Shown: piece by piece, positions 46,748 to 55,564 of the stretch
Position numbering within the stretch: the first letter of the stretch is position 1
How the letters are laid out: every line of letters starts with the position of its first letter
From: Lysinibacillus sp. KCTC 33748
GTDB lineage: Bacteria; Bacillota; Bacilli; Bacillales_A; Planococcaceae
Assembly: GCF_002237755.1 (NCBI RefSeq)
Contig: NZ_MWSJ01000016.1
Location: 38,334-102,333 of the forward strand
DNA: 64,000 nucleotides
Direction of reading: 5' to 3'
Translations under genes and position numbers: made by a program
The notes under the pieces: model-generated
The model's input: the letters and a program-made list of their open reading frames with translations, nothing else
What the model was told of the DNA's origin: nothing
The model's database searches: none

Positions 46748-48652
46748 TTAGACGTTTTTATTCAGCATACGTAAGCCGTTTAAAATAACTAAAATGGTGC
46801 TACCTTCATGACCGATTACACCTAGGGGTAAATCGACGACTTGTAAAAAGTTTGAGGTAATTAATAAAACGATAACGCCGATTGAGAAGAAGATGTTTTG
46901 TTTGACGATCCGTTGCATTTTGCGTGATAAGCGTACGGCATAGGCAATTTTTGATAAGTCATTTTTCATTAAAACGACATCAGCTGTTTCTAAAGCAACA
47001 TCTGTTCCTTCTCCCATAGCGATTCCGGTAGTGGCGGTTGCTAATGCGGGTGCATCATTAATGCCGTCACCGACCATGCCCACAAATTTATGTTCAGAAA
47101 GAAGTCGTTTCATCTCAGTCACTTTTGTTTCAGGGAGACACTCTGCGACGTATTCTGTCACACCTGCTTCCTTGGCAATTACCTTTGCTGTCTTCTCATT
47201 GTCGCCCGTTAGCATGACAACATTAATACCTAGTTCTTTTAGTAATGAAACTGCTTTTTTTGCTTCGTTTCGCACGGTATCCTTTAAGGCTGCCAATGCA
47301 ACGATGCCATCTTTGTCACGAATGAAAATAACCGTTTTTCCTTCTGAAGCGAGTTTTTCTGCTACGCCATTTGCAAATTTATTTGCCTCATCTACACCAA
47401 CAAAATCTGGTTTACCAACAAGGTACTCGACCTCATTAACGTAACCTTTAATACCCCAACCTGGAATATCTTTAATAGTGGTCTGAGGAAATTGTATGAT
47501 CCCTTCTTTTCTTGCGAATAAAGTAATTGCTTGAGCAAGTGGATGGTTCGATTGAGCTTCAATACCCGCAAGGATGGACATTGTATTTTTACGGTCTGAT
47601 CCTTCGCGAACAATGAAATCAGTAACGGTTGGTTTACCTTGTGTTAAAGTGCCTGTTTTATCTACTGCAAGTGCACGCAATGCACCTAGGTGCTCTAAGT
47701 GTAAGCCTCCTTTGAATAGCACACCATGTTTTGCACCATTTGAAATGGCAGCAAGTGTTGCTGGCATAATAGATGCAACAAGTGCGCACGGAGAAGCAAC
47801 TACTAGGAGTACCATTGCTCGATAGAATGTTGTCGTCCAGTCCCAACCTAGTACAAAGTGAGGTAGAAACATCATGAGGGCAACGGCAAGTAGCACGAAT
47901 TTCACATAAGTACCTTCGAATTTTTCTATAAACTGTTGTGATGGAGATTTTTCACTCTGAGCACTTTGTACAAGTTGAATAATTTTTTGGAATAGTGTTT
48001 CAGAATTTGGTTTTGTCATTTCCATTGTAATGGCACCATTTAAGTTCACTGTTCCTGCAAATAACTCGTCGCCTTCCTGTTTTGCTACTGGAAGTGGTTC
48101 GCCGCTAATTGCAGATTCATCGATAGAAGACTGCCCTTTAAAGATTACACCGTCTGCCGGTACACGTTCACCGGGCTTAATAAGTAGGTGATCACCAATT
48201 TGTAGAGTTGATACAGCAACTTTCATTGGTTCAAAACCACCACGAACAAGCCATGCCTCTTCGGGTTGTAAATTCATGAGTGCAGAAATTTCACGGTGAC
48301 TTTTGTTCATTGCGTATGTTTCAAGAGCACCACTCACAGCAAAGATGAAGATTAGAATAGCACCCTCCGTCCAATAACCTATTGCTGCTGAACCAAGCGC
48401 GGCTAATACCATCAATAGTTCAACGTTAAGCGCCTTATTCTCAATGGTTTCTTCAATACCTTCTTTTGCTTTAGCAAATCCACCAACGCAAAATGCAATA
48501 ATATATAAAAGAATAGAAGCTGTTGTTTGCTCGCTAGTATCTAAACGCCATGCAAGCAAAATAAACAAACCTGCTATAAGGGCGGCGATTAATTCAGCAT
48601 GTTCTTTTGTTTTCTCAATTAAACTAATGTTTTCTCGATTAGTATACTCCAT
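46748..48652 (-). CDS. zosA: P1B-type metal-transporting ATPase, ZosA-like
   Basis: A 634-residue heavy-metal P-type ATPase without an N-terminal HMA domain. Motifs: SPC (287-289) in helix 6, phosphorylation site DKTGT (D331), SGEP actuator loop, HPLA, MLTGDN and GDGINDAPAL. Length, the NKALNVELLMVLAALGSA stretch and the C-terminus GVIGHEGSTILVILNGLR match B. subtilis ZosA, a PerR-regulated zinc uptake pump. A PerR-type box lies about 104 bp upstream. CAGGAGGG precedes the ATG. Confidence 0.9.
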   Translation of the reverse strand: MEYTNRENISLIEKTKEHAELIAALIAGLFILLAWRLDTSEQTTASILLYIIAFCVGGFAKAKEGIEETIENKALNVELLMVLAALGSAAIGYWTEGAILIFIFAVSGALETYAMNKSHREISALMNLQPEEAWLVRGGFEPMKVAVSTLQIGDHLLIKPGERVPADGVIFKGQSSIDESAISGEPLPVAKQEGDELFAGTVNLNGAITMEMTKPNSETLFQKIIQLVQSAQSEKSPSQQFIEKFEGTYVKFVLLAVALMMFLPHFVLGWDWTTTFYRAMVLLVVASPCALVASIMPATLAAISNGAKHGVLFKGGLHLEHLGALRALAVDKTGTLTQGKPTVTDFIVREGSDRKNTMSILAGIEAQSNHPLAQAITLFARKEGIIQFPQTTIKDIPGWGIKGYVNEVEYLVGKPDFVGVDEANKFANGVAEKLASEGKTVIFIRDKDGIVALAALKDTVRNEAKKAVSLLKELGINVVMLTGDNEKTAKVIAKEAGVTEYVAECLPETKVTEMKRLLSEHKFVGMVGDGINDAPALATATTGIAMGEGTDVALETADVVLMKNDLSKIAYAVRLSRKMQRIVKQNIFFSIGVIVLLITSNFLQVVDLPLGVIGHEGSTILVILNGLRMLNKNV

Positions 48653-48664
48653 TTTTATCCCTCC

Positions 48665-48679
48665 TGATAATGAAAATCA
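48665..48679. promoter_or_regulatory. Fur-like box next to the zosA ribosome-binding site
   Basis: TGATAATGAAAATCA differs from the Fur consensus 7-1-7 (TGATAAT-N-ATTATCA) at one position. It overlaps the leader close to the RBS. Low confidence because the DNA is AT-rich. Confidence 0.3.
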
Positions 48680-48755
48680 ATATCAAAATCTATATAAATC
48701 AATGATTATAAACTTTTTCTAATTGAAAATAGATTTCAATTAACTTCTTTCTAAT

Positions 48756-48770
48756 TTAGAATTATTATAA
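48756..48770. promoter_or_regulatory. PerR-type operator upstream of zosA
   Basis: TTAGAATTATTATAA matches the PerR consensus TTATAATNATTATAA at all but one position. It supports peroxide-responsive control of zosA as in B. subtilis. Confidence 0.6.
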
Positions 48771-48856
48771 CAAAGGAATTTGGAAAAAGAAAGTGTGAAA
48801 TTAGAAAGGACTTTAACTTTTTTCAGCAGGCCTAAGCACGAAGTCGATTTTAAACG

Positions 48857-48878
48857 CAATTATGCCGAGGTATAATTG
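48857..48878. repeat. 22-bp interrupted palindrome, copy 2
   Basis: Identical over 22 bases to 42891-42912, in unrelated flanking sequence. It lies between zosA and the fumarase terminator. Confidence 0.75.
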
Positions 48879-48955
48879 ATAGAAAGTGGAATATAAGTGG
48901 AATTAGATGGAGTTTGGGGTGATTGTGAGGCTTTTTGAAATGTTTTTGAACAAAT

Positions 48956-48994
48956 GAAAAGCACAGATATTCATAGGAATATTCTGTGCTTTTC
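48956..48994 (-). terminator. Terminator of the fumarase gene
   Basis: GAAAAGCACAGA (48956-48967) with TCTGTGCTTTTC (48983-48994), extended by an ATATTC/GAATAT inner stem. It is 50 bp past the stop of the minus-strand gene. Confidence 0.75.
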
Positions 48995-49044
48995 AAATTT
49001 GTGTAGTAAAAATGGCTTAACTTCTGAAAGAAATTGCTTCTTTA

Positions 49045-50583
49045 TTAGAATACTCGTTCTGAGTGAAGAGCAAGTTTTTCTAGAGATGATTTATCTACAT
49101 CTGCGTGTAGTGAGTTACCGTGAGAGTCCATTGTTACAACAGCTGTGAACTTCTCAACGTTTAAGTGCCACATCGCTTCTGGAATACCGAATTCCATTAG
49201 GTCAACACCGTCAACACCTTTAATGCAGTCTGCGTAGTATTGTGCAGCACCACCGATTGCATTTAAGTAAACGCCACCGTGTTCTTCTAATGCAGCAAGT
49301 GTTTTTGGTCCCATACCGCCTTTACCGATTACAGCGCGGATACCGAATTTTTTCATGATGTCACCTTGATATGGCTCCTCACGAATAGAAGTAGTTGGAC
49401 CAGCTGCTTTTACTGTCCAGTTACCTTCTTCGTCTTTTGCCATTACAGGGCCACAGTGATAAATAACTTGTCCATTAAGATCAACTGGAGCATCGTGGCT
49501 CATTAAATGATGGTGAATTGCGTCACGGCCTGTATACATACGACCAGTGATTGATACAACGTCACCAACTTTTAGAGAGCGAATTTGTTCTTCAGAAATA
49601 GGAGCAGTAAGTTCCACTACATCTGTAGTAGTATCTTCTGTTGTTGCTGCAACTTCATCTTCTTTAAATGTAATTTTTTCGCCTTCTTGATAATGCCAGT
49701 TAATAATTTCGCCAGTTTGAGGATTGATGTCCACAGCCATACGACGGTATGCCCAGCAGTTATAAGCTACTGATACGTAGAATGAAGCAGGGATACGGTG
49801 CATAACACCAATTTTACAACCAAGTAATGTTGCTTCACCACCGAAGCCCATTGTACCGATTCCAAATGTATTAGCAGTTTTCACTACATACTCTTCTAAC
49901 TTAGCAAGTTCAGCATTTGGATTTGTATCTTCCACATGACGGAATAATTGTTCTTTCGCTAAGTCGTAACCAGAAGAGCGGTCGCCACCGATACCTACAC
50001 CGATGAAACCAGCTGAACAGCCTTGACCTTGCGCTTGGTATACTGAGTGAAGGATACATTTACGGATACCATCTAAATCACGACCAGCGCGGCCAAGACC
50101 TTCAACCTCACAAGGTAGGCTATACTGAATGTTTTTATTTTCACAGCCGCCACCTTTAAGGATTAATTTAATTGTGATATAGTCTTTTTCCCATTGTTCG
50201 AATTTCATAACAGGTAGACCGTCACCTAGGTTATTACCGCTGTTAGCACCTGTTAATGAATCAACCGCATTTGGACGCAATTTTGCATCTGCAGAAGTAT
50301 CGACAATAGCTTTTTTAATAGCTGCTTTAATTTCTAATTGGTTTACACCAATAGGAGTATAGATTTTGAATGTTGGTAGACCAGTATCTTGACAGATTGG
50401 CGATACATTATCTTCTGCCATAATAATATTATTTGAGATTGTGTCTAAGCTCATTGCCGCACGAGTACCTGAATTCTCAGCTTCTTTAGCTTTCTTAATA
50501 GCACGACGTACGTCTTTTGGTAGATCCGTAGACGTTTCAGTAATTAAATCATAAAGACTTTTCTCCAAAGTTTGGATATTCAT
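49045..50583 (-). CDS. fumA: Class I fumarate hydratase (iron-sulfur)
   Basis: A 512-residue, oxygen-sensitive [4Fe-4S] fumarase of the TCA cycle with fused alpha and beta domains. The cysteines likely to hold the cluster are C64 (PICQDTG), C189 (GQGCSAG) and C256 (LLGCKIG). The C-terminal domain has GRDAIHHHL, HCGPVM, GPTTSIR and GKGGMG. B. subtilis relies on class II FumC instead. The minus-strand GGGGGG upstream of the ATG is a rather distant RBS. It is monocistronic. Confidence 0.93.
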   Translation of the reverse strand: MNIQTLEKSLYDLITETSTDLPKDVRRAIKKAKEAENSGTRAAMSLDTISNNIIMAEDNVSPICQDTGLPTFKIYTPIGVNQLEIKAAIKKAIVDTSADAKLRPNAVDSLTGANSGNNLGDGLPVMKFEQWEKDYITIKLILKGGGCENKNIQYSLPCEVEGLGRAGRDLDGIRKCILHSVYQAQGQGCSAGFIGVGIGGDRSSGYDLAKEQLFRHVEDTNPNAELAKLEEYVVKTANTFGIGTMGFGGEATLLGCKIGVMHRIPASFYVSVAYNCWAYRRMAVDINPQTGEIINWHYQEGEKITFKEDEVAATTEDTTTDVVELTAPISEEQIRSLKVGDVVSITGRMYTGRDAIHHHLMSHDAPVDLNGQVIYHCGPVMAKDEEGNWTVKAAGPTTSIREEPYQGDIMKKFGIRAVIGKGGMGPKTLAALEEHGGVYLNAIGGAAQYYADCIKGVDGVDLMEFGIPEAMWHLNVEKFTAVVTMDSHGNSLHADVDKSSLEKLALHSERVF

Positions 50584-51017
50584 TTAGTATTGCCCCCCAT
50601 AAAAATTTGATTATTCCCACGTAATATTATACTCTTTTCAACTAATGAAAAAAAGAGTTCAACTCATTGTGGTCGGAATTAAAGGCCTATTCTCAAAAAG
50701 AGGAAATATAAATGTGAAATTATGTTAATCAATTTATTGTTAAGGTTGTAATAAGATAATTGCAGCAGGGTAATAAATAATATCTTAAGAGGAATATAGT
50801 AGGAATCGAAGTCGTTTTCCCGAGAAGCAGATGGATTTAAGAACTGGTAAGATAAAACTTCCGAGAAGCACTTGATTTATGGACTTATTTGATTATACCT
50901 ACCGCTGAACGGAAGTTTCTTGCCTTATTCATAAGCTATCGATTCATCATAATTAAGATTGTTAAAACGGAACGTTTGTTCTATAATTAATGTGAATTTA
51001 CTTTAGGAGGTAATAGA
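50584..51017. other. Intergenic region with 21-bp-type repeats and a promoter
   Basis: CGAGAAGCA occurs at 50821 and 50863, about two 21-bp periods apart, with a related AACTGGTAAGATAAAAC between them. The 3' part holds the promoter and LexA-like site listed separately. No gene. Confidence 0.45.
50959..50987 (+). promoter_or_regulatory. Sigma-A promoter with LexA-like site in the spacer
   Basis: TTGTTA (50959-50964) and TATAAT (50982-50987) are 17 bp apart. GAACGTTTGTTC (50970-50981), close to the Firmicutes SOS box (GAAC-N4-GTTC), fills the spacer and abuts the -10, the usual place for LexA repression. Confidence 0.5.
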
Positions 51018-51809
51018 ATGAAGTTACTTAATTTACCTGAAGCATTTGAACAAAATAGGACTGTAATAGAGGATACGATACAGCCGACTGTATTGATTGA
51101 AACGGAAGTACGAAAAACTTCTTTATTTGAAAGTAAGTTTGCTGGCGATCCGTATTTTCCACTGTCAATGGAGTATCCGAAAAGTCCAGAAGGGCAACCA
51201 TTAAAATTACTAGCTCAAATTAATTTTGCAGATGTTCCGAAGTATTTACCAAACTTCCCTAAAGAGGGAATCTTGCAGTTTTATATTGATGGCTACGATG
51301 ATGTACTTGGGATGGATTTTGACAATGGTCAAAATCATGAGGGCTTCCGCGTTGTTTTTCACGAACATATTGTTAGTGATGAGTCACAGTTAGTACAAGA
51401 TTTCTCGTTTGTTGAAGCGAACGAAGAAGAATTATACTTTCCTGTGGAAAAAGAGATGGCATTGTCCTTTGGAACAGGCTATGAACCATTATCAGCAAAT
51501 GACTTTAGAAGTGAAAAAACATATGCGAAGATCCTTGTTGCTATAGAAGACGATGATCAATTAGTAGACTCATTTTATGAAACATTAAATAGTACAGGTC
51601 ATAAAATCGGGGGATACCCATTCTTTACTCAAGAAGATCCAAGAGCTTATGGTGACTATACAGATTCAACAATTTTGTTGCTTCAAATTGACAGTGTAGG
51701 TGATCATATTCTGTGGGGGGATGTCGGGGTCGGCAACTTTTTCATCACAGAGGATGAACTAAAACGTAAAGATTTTAGTAAAGTTCTATATAATTGGGAT
51801 TGCTATTAA
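51018..51809 (+). CDS. DUF1963 (YwqG) family protein
   Basis: A 263-residue cytoplasmic protein of the YwqG/DUF1963 family of unknown function. Conserved features include LLAQINFADVP, GILQFYIDGYDDVLG, GGYPFFTQEDPR and the LLQIDS..ILWGDVGVGNFFI end. TTAGGAGG precedes the ATG. A LexA-like box in its promoter raises a possible DNA-damage link. A bidirectional terminator follows. Confidence 0.88.
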   Translation: MKLLNLPEAFEQNRTVIEDTIQPTVLIETEVRKTSLFESKFAGDPYFPLSMEYPKSPEGQPLKLLAQINFADVPKYLPNFPKEGILQFYIDGYDDVLGMDFDNGQNHEGFRVVFHEHIVSDESQLVQDFSFVEANEEELYFPVEKEMALSFGTGYEPLSANDFRSEKTYAKILVAIEDDDQLVDSFYETLNSTGHKIGGYPFFTQEDPRAYGDYTDSTILLLQIDSVGDHILWGDVGVGNFFITEDELKRKDFSKVLYNWDCY

Positions 51810-51816
51810 TTTAAAT

Positions 51817-51850
51817 AAAAAGCAAGTGGATGCGTTTCCACTTGCTTTTT
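51817..51850. terminator. Bidirectional terminator
   Basis: A 14-bp perfect stem (51817-51830 with 51837-51850; core GCAAGTGGA/TCCACTTGC). Confidence 0.85.
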
Positions 51851-51855
51851 ATCAG

Positions 51856-52041
51856 TTATTGTTCACGAGCATTAAATTGCTCCATTTTGTCCTCTAAATC
51901 ATCCATCATTTGAATTAAACGATCAATATCCTCTAATTCAGTTGTTTCAGGATCGATGGCATCTAAAACTTCTAAAAACATTTCAAGACGCTCTTTTAAG
52001 TAATTCATTTGCTGTTTTTTATCAGTGATTGGATTTGACAT
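51856..52041 (-). CDS. SE1561-like small helical protein
   Basis: A 61-residue, acidic, all-helical protein (MNYLKERLEMFLEVLDAID, IDRLIQMMDDLEDKMEQF). It resembles the SE1561 family of short conserved Firmicutes proteins without known function. ATGAGGTG precedes the ATG. It is monocistronic. Confidence 0.7.
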   Translation of the reverse strand: MSNPITDKKQQMNYLKERLEMFLEVLDAIDPETTELEDIDRLIQMMDDLEDKMEQFNAREQ

Positions 52042-52324
52042 ACGTACACCTCATTTCGTCCCCTCCATCTTAGCTGATTCGGGACTAAATTTCAATGTTT
52101 AGGTAAACACCTAGGACTTAGCGATTATTTTAAAAAAATAATAGACGGAATATTTACAATATTGAGGGCGTGTGTTAAATTAATATTAAGAAAAAGCAAA
52201 GGAGCTGATTTAAAAAATCTAAAAAGACTCTAACTCGAAAAGGAGGGAGTTTAAACAAGTACTCGGCCAATATAAAAGCCGAAATTCGTGTTTATACAAT
52301 TAAATGGAGATAAGTGTTAGTTAG

Positions 52325-52367
52325 GCCTTAGCGTAAAATCACATGTGGTGAGCGCTAAGGCTTTTTT
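52325..52367 (+). terminator. Terminator upstream of the MFS gene: possible attenuator
   Basis: GCCTTAGCG (52325-52333) with CGCTAAGGC (52353-52361), then T6, 44 bp before the MFS start. No gene precedes it on this strand within 500 bp, so it may end a leader RNA. The leader (52195-52320) also holds a small CGGC/GCCG hairpin and GGAGGGAG. Confidence 0.6.
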
Positions 52368-52410
52368 GTATGCTGTTCTTTGGAATAATGATTGGATGTT
52401 GGAGGAAAAG

Positions 52411-53589
52411 ATGACGTACTTCTCAGATTACAGCAAAAAAAGATTTGCCGTTCTAGTGTTGATTGTATCTATTTCAGGCTTTTCACAAGGGATGCTTTTA
52501 CCGTTAATTTCAATTATTTTCGAACGTGATGGGGTATCCTCCGCGTTGAACGGATTGAATGCAACAGGTCTATACATAGGAACTTTATTAATCTCACCAT
52601 TTATCGAGCAGCCATTACGAAAATGGGGCTATAAACCGATTATATTAATTGGCGGTGCATTTGTGTTTGTTTCACTGCTAATATTTCCTTTATGGAAAAG
52701 TGTGACTTTTTGGTTTGTCCTACGCTTACTCATTGGAGTAGGAGACCATGCATTACACTTTGCGACACAAACGTGGATTACAAGCACCACAGATCATAAA
52801 AGCTTAGGAAAGGGTATGGCCATTTACGGCCTGTCCTTTAGTACAGGTTTCGCAGTTGGACCTTTAATGGTGAAACTTATACAAGTTGCAGAAGCATTAC
52901 CGTTTATTGTGTCCTCTGCTATGTGTTTATTTGCATGGGCTTTTGTATTCCTTTTACATAATGAAAAACCAGAGCGTTTAACGGGAGACTTACATGCAAG
53001 AGGCTGGCATCGTTATAAAATAGCCATTGCATTTGGATGGATTGCATTTTTAGGGCCATTCACTTATGGATTTTTAGAATCTGCTTTAAATGCTTTGTTC
53101 CCGGTCTATGCTTTACGTAAAGATTTTGACGTCAATATGATTCCTATTATGTTATCAGTCTTTACATTTGGCGGAATATTAACGCAGGTGCCGCTTGGTG
53201 CAGTAGCGGATAAAATAGGACGACGTTATGTCCTGATGATTGGGTCATTTGGAGGGGCTATTATTTTTGGGATTGCCAGTTTTTTAGAGTATTCTCAAAT
53301 GGCAGTAGCCGTAGCATTTTTCTTTACAGGTACATTAGTCGGTTCGATGTTTTCATTAGGTATTACTTATATGGCAGACCTAACACCAAAAGAGCTTCTA
53401 CCAACAGGAAATCTGCTTTGTGGCATTGCCCTTAGTATCGGTAGCTTAACAGGGCCATTTTTAGGCGGCATTTATTTAGAATATGTAAATTATAGCTTCC
53501 TTTTATTAGTGGCGATGCTTTTGCTAATTATAGCTATTATTTTGTTAGTATTTGGACGAAATAAAAATAAGCGAATAGTGTCGATGTAA
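52411..53589 (+). CDS. Major facilitator superfamily transporter
   Basis: A 392-residue, 12-helix MFS permease, probably an efflux pump. The motif A-like loop is present after helix 8 (GAVADKIGRRYVL), while the usual loop after helix 2 is reduced (EQPLRKWGYKP). ATG at 52411 follows GGAGG; the longer open frame starts inside a terminator and is rejected. It resembles B. subtilis YfkF in general form. The leader terminator suggests attenuation control. Confidence 0.85.
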   Translation: MTYFSDYSKKRFAVLVLIVSISGFSQGMLLPLISIIFERDGVSSALNGLNATGLYIGTLLISPFIEQPLRKWGYKPIILIGGAFVFVSLLIFPLWKSVTFWFVLRLLIGVGDHALHFATQTWITSTTDHKSLGKGMAIYGLSFSTGFAVGPLMVKLIQVAEALPFIVSSAMCLFAWAFVFLLHNEKPERLTGDLHARGWHRYKIAIAFGWIAFLGPFTYGFLESALNALFPVYALRKDFDVNMIPIMLSVFTFGGILTQVPLGAVADKIGRRYVLMIGSFGGAIIFGIASFLEYSQMAVAVAFFFTGTLVGSMFSLGITYMADLTPKELLPTGNLLCGIALSIGSLTGPFLGGIYLEYVNYSFLLLVAMLLLIIAIILLVFGRNKNKRIVSM

Positions 53590-53721
53590 TGTCTTTTTGA
53601 AATCATCCTTGAAGCGGAAAGAAGAGAGTCAGTCAAATAGTTCGGGTAGAGGAAGTAACAGCTCGAGTAAATTGCTAGCTTGGAAGCTTTTGCGCTATGT
53701 ATAATTTTGGGCAAAATAAAA

Positions 53722-53744
53722 GAGCGGGGCTCATCTTCCCGCTC
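53722..53744 (-). terminator. Second minus-strand terminator
   Basis: GAGCGGG (53722-53728) with CCCGCTC (53738-53744). On the minus strand a TTTTATTTT tract follows it. It backs up the terminator of the candidate sRNA. Confidence 0.65.
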
Positions 53745-53750
53745 ATAAAA

Positions 53751-53837
53751 CAAAAAACGCCCAGCAAATCCGTGCTGTTATGGCGTTCTTTGCGTGACAA
53801 GGATGTTCCGTCCAAGTCACATAGGTTTGGCACCTAG
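53751..53837 (-). ncRNA. Candidate small RNA (minus strand)
   Basis: A promoter at 53844-53872 would start an RNA of about 87 nt near 53837. It contains an AGGT/ACCT mini-hairpin, a hairpin with arms GTGAC...GGA and TCC...GTCAC (53793-53819), and ends in the terminator AACGCC/GGCGTT with an inner CAGCA/TGCTG stem (53756-53787) and T6. No ORF of note. The family is not recognised. Confidence 0.55.
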
Positions 53838-53843
53838 AATGAT

Positions 53844-53872
53844 ATTATACAGACAAGCAAACATAAAATCAA
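53844..53872 (-). promoter_or_regulatory. Strong sigma-A-type promoter, minus strand
   Basis: On the minus strand TTGATT (53872-53867) and TATAAT (53849-53844) are separated by exactly 17 bp. Confidence 0.6.
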
Positions 53873-53896
53873 ATAAAATTTGCTGACAAGTAATAT

Positions 53897-53925
53897 TTGG
53901 ACTTTGATGTCTATCGCTATATAAT
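53897..53925 (+). promoter_or_regulatory. Strong sigma-A-type promoter, plus strand
   Basis: TTGGAC (53897-53902) and TATAAT (53920-53925) with a 17-bp spacer, back-to-back with the minus-strand promoter 24 bp away. Confidence 0.6.
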
Positions 53926-53931
53926 AGAAGA

Positions 53932-54038
53932 ACTTTAACTTAGATGACTAATCCATGCAGCCAGAGCTGTCCATTACATAGTAAAATAAAATACAAAACG
54001 GGCGTCTCTTAATTTTAGGAGACGTTTGTTTTGCTTTT
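53932..54038 (+). ncRNA. Candidate small RNA (plus strand)
   Basis: From a start near 53932, about 100 nt run to a terminator hairpin CGTCTC (54003-54008) / GAGACG (54019-54024) with TTTGTTTT. A small CAGC-CAGA-GCTG hairpin lies at about 53957-53968. No ORF with a ribosome-binding site was found. Confidence 0.5.
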
Positions 54039-54100
54039 ATAAGAACTCATTTTTTAGGGTGCATCGAATTAGTATATAAAATGGACGATTTTAAAACGAA

Positions 54101-54133
54101 AAGGACGCCTAGCGTATACCTCAAGACGTCCTT
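54101..54133 (-). terminator. Terminator of rlmCD
   Basis: AAGGACG (54101-54107) with CGTCCTT (54127-54133). On the minus strand TTCGTTTTAAAA follows. It lies just past the rlmCD stop. Confidence 0.65.
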
Positions 54134-54140
54134 CTTCACA

Positions 54141-55529
54141 TTATTTATTTTTCAACACGAGCTTCGCAACGCATTCCACCTGTGCCGTCTGTGCAAACAT
54201 ATCCACTGGCTGGATATACTCTACATCATAAAACTTCGATAATTCATTTAAATCCTTCGCTAATGTTGACGGATTACAAGACGTATAGACAAAGCGCTTC
54301 GGTTTTAGCTTCAACACCGTGCGGATAAACTCTGGTGCTAGACCTGTGCGTGGTGGATCCACTGTAATAACATCTGGTGTAAATCCTTCCTTGCGCCAGT
54401 TTGCTAAAACACTTTCTGCTGTCCCGACTGCGTATTTTGTATGCTTGAAGCCATGGTTACGTGCATTTTTACGTGCATCCTGAATGCTTTCTGGAATAAC
54501 ATCCATCCCACGAACTTCTTTTGCTTTGTCAGCTAGCCATAAACCGATTGTTCCAACACCGCAGTAAGCATCAACAACTGTTTCTCTGCCTGTTAATGCT
54601 GCTGCTTTTTTGATTTCATCATAGAGATGAACAGTCTGTGTTGGATTCAGTTGGAAAAAGGCACGAGCTGATAAATCAAAGGCTAATTCACCAAGCTCCT
54701 CGTGAATCGTTTCCTTACCGTCGAGGACAATCGTTTCGTCGCCAAAGATTAACGATGTTTTCTCACGATTAATATTTTGAGCGATCGACACGATGCTTGG
54801 GTCGGTTTTTTTAATACGTGCAATGAGCTCGGCTAGATGTGGAATTTCCTTACGTGTTGTGACAAGCACGACTTGTGTTTCACCTGTACGAATCCCTGTA
54901 CGAACAACAATCGTACGCACTAAGCCATCAAGCGTACGACCATCGTAAATAGTAATATTCAGTTTTTGTAAAATTTTACGTGTTGCCACCGTGATTTTTG
55001 ATGTAACCGGATGTTGCACTAGGCAATCATTGATGTTCAGTAACTTGTTGCTACCTTCTGCAAATAGCCCTGCATAGACACGCTTACCCTCTTTACGTAC
55101 TTGATATTGACTTTTGTTTCGGTAATTCCATGGATTATCCATCCCTAGAGTTTTACGAACTTCGACTGAATTAGCTAATGGTTTAGCATAACGTTCTAAT
55201 GCTTGAACGACGATATCACGCTTTTCAATCAGCTGTTTTTCATATGTCATATGTTGAAGCTGACAGCCGCCGCATTCGTTGTAAACTGGGCATGGTGCTT
55301 CCTGGCGATGTTTTGAAGCTTTGCGAATCGTTATTATTTCTGCTTCAGCAAAATTTCGCTGTGTTTTAGTCACTTGTGCTGTAATTTCTTCACCAGGAAT
55401 GGCACCCTTTACAAATACGACATTACGCTTATAAAAGCCTACGCCTTCACCATTAATACCTAGTCTTTTTATTATTAGAGGAAATTTTTGTCCTACTTCC
55501 ATTATTGTTTGTTGCGTCAAGCTTTCCAC
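54141..55529 (-). CDS. rlmCD: RlmCD-type 23S rRNA (uracil-C5)-methyltransferase
   Basis: A 462-residue TrmA-family SAM methyltransferase resembling B. subtilis YefA/RlmCD, which makes m5U747 and m5U1939. A TRAM domain (about 12-70) is followed by iron-sulfur cysteines C80, C86 and C89 ([10 protein letters not shown]) and the Rossmann fold [14 protein letters not shown]; the catalytic Cys is in [13 protein letters not shown]. The start is uncertain: GTG at 55529 gives the full frame, but TTG at 55520 is better placed relative to AGGGAC. Confidence 0.93.
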   Translation of the reverse strand: MESLTQQTIMEVGQKFPLIIKRLGINGEGVGFYKRNVVFVKGAIPGEEITAQVTKTQRNFAEAEIITIRKASKHRQEAPCPVYNECGGCQLQHMTYEKQLIEKRDIVVQALERYAKPLANSVEVRKTLGMDNPWNYRNKSQYQVRKEGKRVYAGLFAEGSNKLLNINDCLVQHPVTSKITVATRKILQKLNITIYDGRTLDGLVRTIVVRTGIRTGETQVVLVTTRKEIPHLAELIARIKKTDPSIVSIAQNINREKTSLIFGDETIVLDGKETIHEELGELAFDLSARAFFQLNPTQTVHLYDEIKKAAALTGRETVVDAYCGVGTIGLWLADKAKEVRGMDVIPESIQDARKNARNHGFKHTKYAVGTAESVLANWRKEGFTPDVITVDPPRTGLAPEFIRTVLKLKPKRFVYTSCNPSTLAKDLNELSKFYDVEYIQPVDMFAQTAQVECVAKLVLKNK

Positions 55530-55564
55530 GTCCCTGTTCTTTTAATATCATCTCCCCATTATAA

